Source of the DNA: Merdivicinus sp050943495
GTDB lineage: Bacteria; Bacillota; Clostridia; Oscillospirales; Ruminococcaceae
DNA: 64,000 bases
Direction of reading: 5' to 3'
NCBI GenBank assembly: GCA_050943495.1
Contig: JBMNPH010000003.1
Coordinates: forward strand, 1 to 64,000
Shown here: one piece after another, positions 45,380 through 53,776 of the stretch
Layout of the letters: every line of letters starts with the position of its first letter
Position numbering within the stretch: position 1 is the stretch's first letter
The notes under the pieces: generated by a model
What the model was told of the DNA's origin: nothing
Databases searched by the model: none
Seen by the model: the letters and a program-made list of their open reading frames with translations, nothing else
Program-made: the position numbers and the translations under genes

Positions 45380-47464
45380 TTATACACGATAAAGCAGATC
45401 CGCATAAGTCGGAATCGGCCATTCCTCCGCCGAAACCAGACGTTCCATCCGGTCGGAAACGGTGCGGAGTTCCTGCATAATGGACCGGATGACATCCCGG
45501 TGATAGCGTGCATTCTCCAGCATATCCGGAAAATCACAGCATTTTTCCAACGCATTTTCCAAATTGGCAACGATCTGATCCGCTTCTGTAATCCCATCGG
45601 ATAAACGGCCGGCAAGATCGTGAATGCTGCTGTTGCAAATTCCCGCATTCTTCAAATCCGTATAATTCCGCGCCAGTTCCCCGGTAAAATGAATCGCGGC
45701 CGGCAGAATCTGACGGCGCATCATTTCACACATGGTGGCAGCCTCTATATTGATAATCTTGCAGTAATTTTCCAGCATGATTTCATAGCGGGAATGACAT
45801 TCCGCGCCCGACATGACATGGTATTTCTCCATCACCGCAATATTCTTGGGATCTGTCATCGCTGTAATGGCATCAACGGTATTATTGAAATTCGGCAGTC
45901 CGCGTTTAGCTGCTTCTTCCACCCATTCTTCCGTATAGTTATTGCCGTTGAAAATAATGCGTCCGTGCTTACGAACGGTATCCTGTACAATCTTCTGAAT
46001 TTCCGCATCAAAATCCGCACAGTTTTCCAGACGATCTGCAATGTTGCAGAGTGCATCGGCCACAATGGTATTCAAAATATAGCTGGAAACCGCAACGGAA
46101 GCAGAAGAACCAACCATCCGGAACTCAAACTTATTACCAGTAAAGGCAAACGGTGAGGTACGGTTGCGGTCAGATCCATCCTTCGGCAATTTGGGAAGGG
46201 TGGCAACACCGGTTTCCAGTACGCAGGAAGGGGTCTGGTCAATTACATCCCCGTTTGCGATATGTTCGAGTACATCGGTGAGTTGATCTCCCAAAAAGAT
46301 GGAAATGATTCCGGGAGGTGCCTCATGCCCGCCCAGACGGAAATCGTTGCCGGCATTCGCGGCAGACATCCGCAGAAGATCGGCATAATCATCCACCGCA
46401 CTGATGACGGCAGACAGGAAAACAAGGAACTGCATATTCTCATAGGGAGTCTTGCCGGGATCCAAGAGATTCTGGCCGTCATTGGTAGAAAGCGACCAGT
46501 TGTTGTGCTTGCCGGATCCATTGACCCCTTCAAAAGGCTTTTCATGGAGAAGGCAGGCCAGACCATTCTTTTTCGCAATCTCCCGCATGACTTCCATCGT
46601 CAGCTGGTTGTGATCGCAGGCAACGTTGACCGCGCCGAATACCGGCGCCAGCTCATGCTGTGCCGGAGCCGCCTCATTGTGCTCGGTTTTGGCGGGCACG
46701 CCGAGTTCCCAGAGTGCCTCATCCAGATCGCGCATAAACTGCCGCACCCGAAGACGGATTCTGCCGCAGTAATGATCCTCCATTTCCTGCCCCTTGGCAG
46801 GACGGGCACCGAAGAGGGTGCGTCCGCAGAGCTTCAAATCCAGCCGCTGCTCATATTTTTCGCGGTCCACCAGAAAATACTCCTGCTCTGCGCCGACAGT
46901 CGGGCTGACGCGGGTAGCCGAAGTATTGCCGAATGCGCGGAGCACCCGAAGTGCCTGCTGATTGACCGCCTCATTGGATCGAAGAAGAGGCGTTTTGGTA
47001 TCCAAAGCTTCGCCGGTGTAGGCGTAAAATGCAGTCGGAATATAGAGCGTGCCCTCCCGAACAAAGGCGGGAGAAGTGCAGTCCCATGAGGTATAGCCGC
47101 GCGCCTCAAAGGTATTGCGCAGGCCGCCGTTGGGGAAAGAAGAGGCATCCGGTTCTCCGACAATCAGTTCTTTTCCGGAGAACTCCAAAATCCCAAGTCC
47201 TTCTTTTGTAGGGGTAATAAAGCTGTCATGCTTTCCTGCCGTAAAGGTTGTCATCGGCTGGAACCAGTGGGTAAAATGAGTTGCACCCTGTTCCACTGCC
47301 CAGTCCTTCATCGCAGAAGCAACAACCTCTGCCACGGCGGGTTCCAACGGATGCCCTTCATCAATGGAACGCCGGAGAGACTGGTATGTCCCCTTGGAAA
47401 GCTTATCGCGCATCACCCGGTCATTGAAAACTTTGCAGCCAAAATGCGAAAAATCGTAACTCAT
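45380..47464 (-). CDS. glnN: type III glutamine synthetase (GSIII)
   Basis: A 694-residue enzyme of the GSIII class (~700 residues, against ~450 for GSI). GSIII landmarks are the TFTAGKHDSFITP segment near residue 70, GAEQEYFLVDREKY near 205, KTEHNEAAPAQHELAP near 275 and the GVNGSGKHNNWSLST glutamate/ATP-site segment. It makes glutamine from glutamate, ammonia and ATP. The start at 47464 has AAGGAGGG; an earlier ATG at 47509 lies inside asnA. It follows asnA by 10 bases, so the two ammonia-fixing enzymes share a transcript. Confidence 0.97.
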   Translation of the reverse strand: MSYDFSHFGCKVFNDRVMRDKLSKGTYQSLRRSIDEGHPLEPAVAEVVASAMKDWAVEQGATHFTHWFQPMTTFTAGKHDSFITPTKEGLGILEFSGKELIVGEPDASSFPNGGLRNTFEARGYTSWDCTSPAFVREGTLYIPTAFYAYTGEALDTKTPLLRSNEAVNQQALRVLRAFGNTSATRVSPTVGAEQEYFLVDREKYEQRLDLKLCGRTLFGARPAKGQEMEDHYCGRIRLRVRQFMRDLDEALWELGVPAKTEHNEAAPAQHELAPVFGAVNVACDHNQLTMEVMREIAKKNGLACLLHEKPFEGVNGSGKHNNWSLSTNDGQNLLDPGKTPYENMQFLVFLSAVISAVDDYADLLRMSAANAGNDFRLGGHEAPPGIISIFLGDQLTDVLEHIANGDVIDQTPSCVLETGVATLPKLPKDGSDRNRTSPFAFTGNKFEFRMVGSSASVAVSSYILNTIVADALCNIADRLENCADFDAEIQKIVQDTVRKHGRIIFNGNNYTEEWVEEAAKRGLPNFNNTVDAITAMTDPKNIAVMEKYHVMSGAECHSRYEIMLENYCKIINIEAATMCEMMRRQILPAAIHFTGELARNYTDLKNAGICNSSIHDLAGRLSDGITEADQIVANLENALEKCCDFPDMLENARYHRDVIRSIMQELRTVSDRMERLVSAEEWPIPTYADLLYRV

Positions 47465-47474
47465 GAGGCCCTCC

Positions 47475-48488
47475 TTACAGCAACGTGATATTGTGATCCT
47501 GGCAAGCATGAATCATACTGTCATCCCAGATAGAAGCCTGCACTTCGCCGATATGAGCTTTCTGAAGCAGCAGCATACAAAGCCGCGACTGTCCGATTCC
47601 GCCGCCGATTGTCAGCGGAAGTTGTCCTTCCAGCAGCATTTTATGGAAGGGAAGATCGGCACGTTCCGGACAGCCTGCCAGTTCCAGCTGACGGCGGAGG
47701 GATTCCTCATTGACACGGATTCCCATAGAAGAAAGTTCCACTGCCCGATTGAGCACCGGATACCACACCAGAATATCCCCATTCAGTTCCCAATCGTCAT
47801 AGTCAGGCGCACGCCCGTCATGCGGCTGCCCGTTCGAAAGTTTTCCGCCAATCTTCATAATAAAAATGGTCCCAAATTCTTTGGCGGCCGCATTTTCCCG
47901 TTCCTTTGCTGTCATACCGGGATATCGGTCGAGCAGATCCTGAGTCGTGAGAAATGTTACTTTTTCCTGGATAAAAGCATCCAGTTCCGGATTGAAGCGG
48001 TGCAGTACCTCTTCCGTCTCCCGCAGAGCACGCATGATGCGCCGGACTGTATGCCGCAGCATTTCCTCATTGCGGGTTTCAGGTGTAATAATTTTTTCCC
48101 AGTCCCACTGATCCACATAGACCGAATGGAGGTTATCCAATTCTTCATCACGGCGAATGGCGTTCATATCCGTATATAACCCTGTATTGGGGCCAAAACC
48201 GTATCGTTTGAGGGCAAGACGTTTCCATTTTGCAAGGGAATGAACGATTTCCACATCCGCACCGATATCGCGGATATCAAAGGATACCGGACGTTCCACT
48301 CCATTGAGGTTATCGTTCAAACCGCTGTCATTGCGCACAAAGAGAGGCGCCGAAACTCGAGTGAGATGCAGTTTATCCGCCAATTCCCGCTCAAAGGTAT
48401 CCTTCACCAGTTTGATTGCAATTTCCGTCTGTAAAATATCCAGAGCCGGACGGTATCCTTCCGGAAGCTGGAGACTCGAAAGTGCCAT
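47475..48488 (-). CDS. asnA: aspartate--ammonia ligase (asparagine synthetase A)
   Basis: A 337-residue enzyme of standard AsnA length. Key segments are VSAPLFVRNDSGLNDNLNG, FDI near 75, ALKRYGFGPNTGLYTDMNAIRRDEELDNLHSVYVDQWDWE (substrate and ATP binding) and the C-terminal GGGIGQSRLCMLLLQKAHIGEVQ. It is a class II aminoacyl-tRNA synthetase relative that makes asparagine from aspartate, ATP and free ammonia. Start at 48488 with GGGGG upstream. First gene of the asnA-glnN pair, expressed from the promoter at 48529-48557. Confidence 0.97.
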   Translation of the reverse strand: MALSSLQLPEGYRPALDILQTEIAIKLVKDTFERELADKLHLTRVSAPLFVRNDSGLNDNLNGVERPVSFDIRDIGADVEIVHSLAKWKRLALKRYGFGPNTGLYTDMNAIRRDEELDNLHSVYVDQWDWEKIITPETRNEEMLRHTVRRIMRALRETEEVLHRFNPELDAFIQEKVTFLTTQDLLDRYPGMTAKERENAAAKEFGTIFIMKIGGKLSNGQPHDGRAPDYDDWELNGDILVWYPVLNRAVELSSMGIRVNEESLRRQLELAGCPERADLPFHKMLLEGQLPLTIGGGIGQSRLCMLLLQKAHIGEVQASIWDDSMIHACQDHNITLL

Positions 48489-48528
48489 AGCAGTTCCCCC
48501 ATTCATGATATCGAAAAAATCCTTTTTC

Positions 48529-48557
48529 ATCATACCACGAAACGGAAGATTTTGCAA
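48529..48557 (-). promoter_or_regulatory. promoter of asnA-glnN
   Basis: TTGCAA (48552-48557) and TATGAT (48529-48534) on the minus strand are 17 bp apart, leaving a leader of about 35 bases. No T-box or glutamine riboswitch is visible in so short a leader. Confidence 0.75.
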
Positions 48558-48648
48558 GAAAATTGCTATCATGCTGCAAAAAACGGTCAAAAAACACAAT
48601 TTTACCGCAGAATCGTCGGCTCGGTTAGACAAAATTGAAAAAAACAAA

Positions 48649-48675
48649 AAAAGGCAGGATTTCTCCCGCCTTTTT
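48649..48675 (-). terminator. terminator of the UroD-like gene
   Basis: On the minus strand AAAAAGGCGGGA-gaaa-TCCTGCCTTTTTT forms a terminator overlapping or directly following the stop codon at 48678. Confidence 0.85.
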
Positions 48676-48677
48676 CC

Positions 48678-49673
48678 TTACAAAACTGCTTTTTGTGCGT
48701 ATTCATGCAGCAACCGCACATAGATCCGATACTGGTCTACCGAGACGTCCGGAGGAGTTTGATGATCCACGCTGGGAATATAGCGCCCGCTCCGCATTGC
48801 GGGCAGAATTCGCTCAAATTCCTTCCGCATAGCCTCTTCTCCAAGATGCATAATGGTTTTATCATAGCCGCCGATCATCAGCCATTCCGGATGTTCTTTC
48901 CGGATCCGATTCACATCCACGCCTGCCTGCCGTTCCAACGGCAGTACACCCTCAATTCCGGCTTCCTCAAACCACGGAATCAAAGGTTCCACATTGCCGT
49001 CCGTATCAATAAACACCTTGACTCCAGCCTCTCGAATGACCGGAACCACCTGCCGGTAATACGGCAGCATAAATTCATCAAACAGCGCCTTTGAAAGCAT
49101 CGGGCCGTGATTATAGGACATATCTTCTGCAATCGTCATGAATTCCGGCTGCAGAACCGGCAGGATCTTCTCCAGACACCGCAGCTGATGGGCAACCAGA
49201 TCCCGATTCATCCGATGCATCAATTCCGGATAGTCATAAAAGGCATACAGATGGTTTTCGATCCCGAACAATTTGCGGGGATACCAGAAAAAGCCGTCCA
49301 GTGTCAGCCAAGTCGCATAATCGCCCCGCTCATGTCCTTCCCGCCAGGATTCTGCGCGTTCTACCGCACGTTCAATCAGTTCATCGGTGTATAAATAGGG
49401 CAGCAGTGCCTCATATTCTTCTTCGCTGTTCAGAATTCCCGCGCCATGATACGCCGGTGCCGGACATCCGGCTCCCTGACTTCCCACCCAGATCTGCCGC
49501 AGGGGATCCAATCCGAAGTAATTCTGTAAAGTATCCGGTCCATCTGCCTCCGGCGCACCTTCGGACATCCAGCGTTCCTTTGTCAGATTCCACCAGCTGG
49601 CCCACTCCACGCAGGGCAGGCGATCCGGCCGTTCTCCATGCAATACCGCAAAAAATCGTTCCCGATTGGTCAT
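48678..49673 (-). CDS. uroporphyrinogen decarboxylase-like methyltransferase family protein
   Basis: A 331-residue UroD/MtaA-superfamily protein: start TNRERFFAVLHGERPDRLPCVEW, a middle EDMSYNHGPMLSKALFDEFMLPYY, then VFIDTDGNVEPLIPWFEEAGIEGVLPLERQAG and GGYDKTIM. Such proteins in anaerobes are more often corrinoid-dependent methyltransferases or of unknown role than haem biosynthetic enzymes. No corrinoid protein or haem genes are adjacent. It is divergent from an AraC gene, so it may be controlled by that regulator. Confidence 0.85.
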   Translation of the reverse strand: MTNRERFFAVLHGERPDRLPCVEWASWWNLTKERWMSEGAPEADGPDTLQNYFGLDPLRQIWVGSQGAGCPAPAYHGAGILNSEEEYEALLPYLYTDELIERAVERAESWREGHERGDYATWLTLDGFFWYPRKLFGIENHLYAFYDYPELMHRMNRDLVAHQLRCLEKILPVLQPEFMTIAEDMSYNHGPMLSKALFDEFMLPYYRQVVPVIREAGVKVFIDTDGNVEPLIPWFEEAGIEGVLPLERQAGVDVNRIRKEHPEWLMIGGYDKTIMHLGEEAMRKEFERILPAMRSGRYIPSVDHQTPPDVSVDQYRIYVRLLHEYAQKAVL

Positions 49674-49686
49674 GCAAAAATCCTCC

Positions 49687-49715
49687 TTGCAATCCTGTTT
49701 CCTTTAGTATATAAT
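49687..49715 (+). promoter_or_regulatory. promoter of the AraC gene at 49768
   Basis: TTGCAA (49687-49692) and TATAAT (49710-49715) are 17 bp apart, within the 94-base divergent region. Confidence 0.78.
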
Positions 49716-49767
49716 AAAACAAGCCGCAATGAAACCGGTTATTTTGCACATTTCAGGGGGGATTTTT

Positions 49768-50634
49768 GTGAGTCACATCATCCAGATACCAGGAGATTTC
49801 TCGATTCGGACACAGCCGGTCCGCGGACTCTGTGATGCCCATACCCATGATTTTCTGGAATTGGCCTACATCAAAAACGGCTGGACTCAACATACGCTTA
49901 ACGGCAACACCCGTCGCCTGGAACAAGGAGATTTTGTGCTGATTGATTTTGGCGAGGTACACAGCTACGATGTGATCAGCCACGATTTGCTGGTCATCAA
50001 CTGCCTGTTTCGGCCGTCGGTCATTGATTCTTCACTGGTACACTGCCGCAGCTTCCAAACCCTTCTGAGCAGCTGCATGATCGGAATTGGGCACGCTTAT
50101 GCCGGAATCGGAGACTATGAAAAGATTTTTCATGATGAGAGTGGACAAATTCTCGCCATTTTGGAACGCCTGGATACCGAATTTCATGAACAGGATATTG
50201 GATATTATCCCCTGATTCGGGTTCTTCTGGTTGATCTGATCGTCCAAACCATGCGGATGATTCAGGATCGTACGCCTGCCGAATCGGGGATGGAGGTATC
50301 CTGGATTTACGAAGAAATCCGACGAGATGCCGCTGCACCACACAGTTTGACCGAATATGCTGCGCGTTTCCACATGCGTCCGGAGGCATTGAGCCGTCTG
50401 TTCCGGCGCCAGACCGGAGAATGTTTTTCCAGTTGCCTTTGCCGCAGTCGGATGGAACTGGCTGGACGGCTGCTTCTGGAAACCGACGCGCAAATTCCGG
50501 AAATTGCAGAACGATGCGGGTATCTGGACTGCAAGGCTTTCCGGGAAAGTTTCCGCCGGGTCATGGGAATCTCTCCGCGAGAATTCCGCAAACAGCGTAC
50601 TCCTGCCCTGTTTATGGGAAAACCTTCGACATAA
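49768..50634 (+). CDS. AraC-family transcriptional regulator
   Basis: A 288-residue regulator. The N-terminal cupin (residues ~8-95) holds HTHDFLELAYIKNG and LEQGDFVLIDFGEVHSY. The C-terminal HTH pair (~185-285) has HSLTEYAARFHMRPEALSRLF and QIPEIAERCGYLDCKAFRESF, ending SPREFRK. The start is GTG at 49768, eight bases after GGGGGG; an ATG at 49729 in frame lacks a site. The likely target is the divergent UroD-like gene, or genes elsewhere. Confidence 0.87.
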   Translation: MSHIIQIPGDFSIRTQPVRGLCDAHTHDFLELAYIKNGWTQHTLNGNTRRLEQGDFVLIDFGEVHSYDVISHDLLVINCLFRPSVIDSSLVHCRSFQTLLSSCMIGIGHAYAGIGDYEKIFHDESGQILAILERLDTEFHEQDIGYYPLIRVLLVDLIVQTMRMIQDRTPAESGMEVSWIYEEIRRDAAAPHSLTEYAARFHMRPEALSRLFRRQTGECFSSCLCRSRMELAGRLLLETDAQIPEIAERCGYLDCKAFRESFRRVMGISPREFRKQRTPALFMGKPST

Positions 50635-50637
50635 TGC

Positions 50638-50666
50638 TTGCAATTCTCCGCCGGATATGCTATACT
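50638..50666 (+). promoter_or_regulatory. promoter of the riboswitch-antiporter unit
   Basis: TTGCAA (50638-50643) and TATACT (50661-50666) are 17 bp apart. The start would be near 50672, a few bases before the riboswitch. Confidence 0.82.
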
Positions 50667-50679
50667 ATTTTTGTTTGTT

Positions 50680-50766
50680 GGGAATGAAGTGCTCCCATGG
50701 CTTTTGCCAAAACTGCCGGAATCAGGCTGATGACTTCTGCTGCTGCAGGAGTTGTCAGCTTTTTTT
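50680..50766 (+). promoter_or_regulatory. fluoride riboswitch (crcB motif) with overlapping terminator
   Basis: P1 is GGGA (50680-50683) with TCCC (50693-50696), closing the loop ATGAAGTGC. The loop bases GAAGT (50686-50690) can pair with ACTTC (50733-50737), forming the pseudoknot typical of this class. P3 is GCC (50715-50717) with GGC (50725-50727), followed by CTGATGAC as in the consensus. An extra small hairpin TGGC-tttt-GCCA sits between P1 and P3. The 15-bp terminator GCTGATGACTTCTGC/GCAGGAGTTGTCAGC (50726-50759), followed by TTTTTTT, consumes the 3' side of P3 and the pseudoknot. Fluoride binding should therefore prevent termination and turn the gene on. Confidence 0.9.
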
Positions 50767-50791
50767 ATTTTCTGTTTGGAGGTAGAAACCC

Positions 50792-51976
50792 ATGTTAACC
50801 AGTCTCGCGCTAATCTTTTTAATCGGCCTGCTGTTGGGCGGAATTTTTCAAAAACTCCGCCTCCCCTCTCTGCTTGGGATGCTGATTACCGGCATGATTT
50901 TAGGACCATATGCTCTCAATCTGCTGGATCCATCTATCCTGGCCATTTCTGCGGATCTTCGGCAGCTGGCACTCATCATCATTCTGACCCGTGCCGGACT
51001 TTCCCTCAATATCCGTGATCTAAAAAAGGTTGGCCGGCCGGCCATTCTGCTCTGCTTCGTTCCGGCTTGCTTTGAGATTGCCGGAATGATTCTGCTGGCG
51101 CCGCCGCTTCTGGGAATTTCCCGCTTGGACGCTGCTATTATGGGGGCAGTCGTCGGTGCGGTCTCACCGGCAGTCATTGTGCCGCGCATGATCCGGATGA
51201 TGGAACATGGGAAAGGAACGGATAAAAGCATTCCGCAGATGATTTTAGCGGGTGCCTCGGTCGATGATGTCTTTGTCATTGTCCTGTTCACCTCCTTCAC
51301 CGGACTGGCTCAAGGCGGAAACTTTTCACTGGTATCACTGCTGGAAGTGCCGGTATCCATTATCCTCGGACTGGGCGCCGGAATTGTAATCGGACTGGGA
51401 CTCGGGATTTTTTTCCAAAAGGTTCACCTGCGGGATTCGGTCAAGGTGCTGATTATGCTAAGCATCGCTTTTCTGCTCGTTGCCGCCGAAAATGTCTGCA
51501 AGGGCATTCTTCCTTTCTCCGGTCTGCTCGCGGTCATGAGTCTTGGAATTGCCCTGCAAAAAATCCGTCCGGACGCTTCGGAACGTCTGTCCGCAAAATT
51601 TTCCAAACTGTGGGTTGCGGCGGAACTGGTACTCTTTGTTCTGGTAGGTGCCGCCGTTGATCTCCGCTATGCGCTGAAATTCGGTCTGATTATGGTTGCC
51701 GTCATTTTGGAGGCACTGATTTTCCGAATGATCGGTGTCGGAGTTTGTGTAATCGCCACCCCGCTGACCTTCCGGGAACGCCTTTTCTGTGCAGTTGCTT
51801 ATCTTCCCAAGGCAACCGTACAGGCTGCAATCGGCGGAGTACCGCTGGCAATGGGACTTTCCTGCGGAAATATTGTTCTGACCGCTGCTGTTCTGGCAAT
51901 CCTGATCACCGCTCCCATTGGGGCGCTGCTCATTGACACCCTATCCGGACGTTTGGTTTCCACTTCCCCCCACTGA
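50792..51976 (+). CDS. CPA-superfamily cation/proton antiporter under fluoride control
   Basis: A 394-residue membrane protein with about 12 hydrophobic helices. It has the CPA fold landmarks LRLPSLLGMLITGMILGP near the N-terminus, GAVVGAVSPAVIVPRM (~130-145) and an adjacent Asp pair in GASVDDVFVIVLFTS (~165), as in CPA2-type proton-coupled exchangers. GGAGG precedes the start. Sodium/proton antiporter genes are among those known to follow fluoride riboswitches, so the protein may help the cell resist fluoride, perhaps by pH or ion balance or direct export. The transported ion cannot be read from sequence. A terminator follows, so the unit is monocistronic. Confidence 0.92.
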   Translation: MLTSLALIFLIGLLLGGIFQKLRLPSLLGMLITGMILGPYALNLLDPSILAISADLRQLALIIILTRAGLSLNIRDLKKVGRPAILLCFVPACFEIAGMILLAPPLLGISRLDAAIMGAVVGAVSPAVIVPRMIRMMEHGKGTDKSIPQMILAGASVDDVFVIVLFTSFTGLAQGGNFSLVSLLEVPVSIILGLGAGIVIGLGLGIFFQKVHLRDSVKVLIMLSIAFLLVAAENVCKGILPFSGLLAVMSLGIALQKIRPDASERLSAKFSKLWVAAELVLFVLVGAAVDLRYALKFGLIMVAVILEALIFRMIGVGVCVIATPLTFRERLFCAVAYLPKATVQAAIGGVPLAMGLSCGNIVLTAAVLAILITAPIGALLIDTLSGRLVSTSPH

Positions 51977-51980
51977 CAAA

Positions 51981-52008
51981 AACGCCTCCGCACATTAGCG
52001 GAGGCGTT
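51981..52008. terminator. bidirectional terminator after the antiporter
   Basis: AACGCCTCCGC-acatta-GCGGAGGCGTT is a perfect 11-bp stem, with A residues before and T-rich sequence after it. It lies between converging transcription units. Confidence 0.9.
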
Positions 52009-52017
52009 TGATTTTTC

Positions 52018-52284
52018 TTATGACACAGACTTCCATCTGGGCGGAGAATCCGGACAGCTGTTAATTTTCTTAGCAGCGCGCAGCTCTACAAAACATCCGC
52101 AGAGCCTGCACATCCCATTGATGAGATTGGCGCAATCCCGACACTGCTGAAGCCTGTCGGCATAAATTTTTTCCGGTGTCTTGATAGATGGCGAAAGTTC
52201 CTGAACATACTCGGCAATCGTGCGATAATACTCATCATCGCCCATATCCTTGAGCAGGCACCGGCGGCAGATCGGTGCTTCCAT
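52018..52284 (-). CDS. Cys-rich small protein (DUF6171-like), coupled to the GH51 gene
   Basis: An 88-residue cytoplasmic protein with two Cys groups: CRRC near residue 6 and C-x2-C...C-x2-C-x-C in the second half (CRDCANLINGMCRLCGC). The spacing suggests a zinc-binding fold. The start ATG overlaps the GH51 stop by one base (TAATG), so translation is probably coupled. It resembles small proteins annotated as DUF6171; I do not know a function. Its position as the last gene of a glycosidase operon may be incidental. Confidence 0.65.
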   Translation of the reverse strand: MEAPICRRCLLKDMGDDEYYRTIAEYVQELSPSIKTPEKIYADRLQQCRDCANLINGMCRLCGCFVELRAAKKINSCPDSPPRWKSVS

Positions 52285-53765
52285 TATAGCCGAATGGTGA
52301 TCTCTGCCACGCTGCATGCGGGCAGGGTGAAGGACAGACCTTCTTCGGTTACAGAAACTCCGCTGAAATCGGTAATTTTCACCTTTTCCGGTTCGTCAAA
52401 GGTATTATGCGCACCCATTTCACCAGTCAGGATCCGTGCTTCCACGGTATGAGCCTCCATACCGCACAGCGAACAGCAAACCGGGCAGGATTCCGTTGCG
52501 GAAAGGTTGGCAGCGGTAAGATGAATGACGCCGTCCGCATCCATCGAAGCAGAAGCGCTCAGCTGTGCGACTTTCTCTTCTTCCATAATGCCGACAGAAT
52601 CGGTTTCCACATGACAATCAAGCAGCGTCGCATCCTGATGATGCTGATACAGATCAAAGACATGATAGGTCGGTGTCAGCAGCATCTTCTCGCCTTCGGT
52701 GAGAATCACAGACTGCAGCACATTTACCATCTGGGCAATATTCGCCATCCGGACACGATCCGAATGCTCGTTGAAAATATTCAGAGTCAAAGCGGCTACC
52801 AGAGCATCCCGCATGGTATTCTGCTGATACAGGAATCCGGGATTTGTGCCGGGTTCTACATCATACCAGGTACCCCACTCGTCCACCATCAGAGCAATCC
52901 GCTTTTCCGGATCATACCGGTCCATAATTTCGCTGTGACGGGTCACCAGTTCCTCCATCCGGTTCGCACGGAACAGGGTGCGGTAGAACAGTTCCTCATC
53001 AAATCCGGTCGCAGCGGTCTTATGTTTCCAGTCACTGCCGGGAACTGTGTAATAATGCAAGGTCAAGCCATCCATATACCGTCCTGCATTTTTTACGACA
53101 ACATCGGTCCAATTGTAATCATCCACATTCGGGCCACATGCAATCCGGAATACTTTATTGTCCCCGTAATTGCGCACATAGGTCTGGTAACGGCGATACT
53201 GATCCGCATAAAATTCGGGACGCATATTGCCGCCGCAGCCCCAGTTTTCGTTGCCGACACCAAAGTACTTCACTTTCCAGGGATCGGGATGACCATTCTG
53301 AGCGCGCAACTCCGCCATAGGCGAAACACCGTCAAAGGTCATATACTCCATCCACTCGCTCATTTCCTGTACAGTTCCGGAACCGAGATTGCCGTTGACG
53401 TACGGTTCACAGCCAACCTGCCGGCAGAATTCGAGAAATTCATGGGTACCGAACGAATTATCTTCCACAACGCCGCCCCAGTGGGTATTGATCATTTTTT
53501 TGCGGGTTTCCTTCGGGCCGATGCCGTCCTTCCAGTGGTACTCATCGGCAAAGCATCCGCCCGGCCAGCGCAGAACCGGCACATGAATTTTCCGCAGTGC
53601 CTCCACCAAATCGGTGCGCATTCCGTTCACATTCGGAATCGCGGAATCTTCGCCGACAAACAAGCCGTTATAAATACAGCGGCCGAGATGCTCGGAAAAA
53701 TGACCATAAATATTTTTGCTGATCTGGGATTTCTTCACATTGGGATTCAGATAAACTTTTGCCAT
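52284..53765 (-). CDS. alpha-L-arabinofuranosidase, GH51
   Basis: A 493-residue cytoplasmic enzyme with no signal peptide. Retaining GH51 catalytic residues are visible: acid/base E173 in FGVGNENWG and nucleophile E296 in LMVDEWGTWY. LRWPGGCFADEYHWKDGIGP (~65-84) is the conserved substrate-site loop, and a C-terminal beta-sandwich follows (~390-493). It releases terminal arabinofuranose from arabino-oligosaccharides taken into the cell. It follows the GH2 gene by 11 bases and has AGGAGG at its start. Confidence 0.96.
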   Translation of the reverse strand: MAKVYLNPNVKKSQISKNIYGHFSEHLGRCIYNGLFVGEDSAIPNVNGMRTDLVEALRKIHVPVLRWPGGCFADEYHWKDGIGPKETRKKMINTHWGGVVEDNSFGTHEFLEFCRQVGCEPYVNGNLGSGTVQEMSEWMEYMTFDGVSPMAELRAQNGHPDPWKVKYFGVGNENWGCGGNMRPEFYADQYRRYQTYVRNYGDNKVFRIACGPNVDDYNWTDVVVKNAGRYMDGLTLHYYTVPGSDWKHKTAATGFDEELFYRTLFRANRMEELVTRHSEIMDRYDPEKRIALMVDEWGTWYDVEPGTNPGFLYQQNTMRDALVAALTLNIFNEHSDRVRMANIAQMVNVLQSVILTEGEKMLLTPTYHVFDLYQHHQDATLLDCHVETDSVGIMEEEKVAQLSASASMDADGVIHLTAANLSATESCPVCCSLCGMEAHTVEARILTGEMGAHNTFDEPEKVKITDFSGVSVTEEGLSFTLPACSVAEITIRL

Positions 53766-53776
53766 GACATTTCCTC

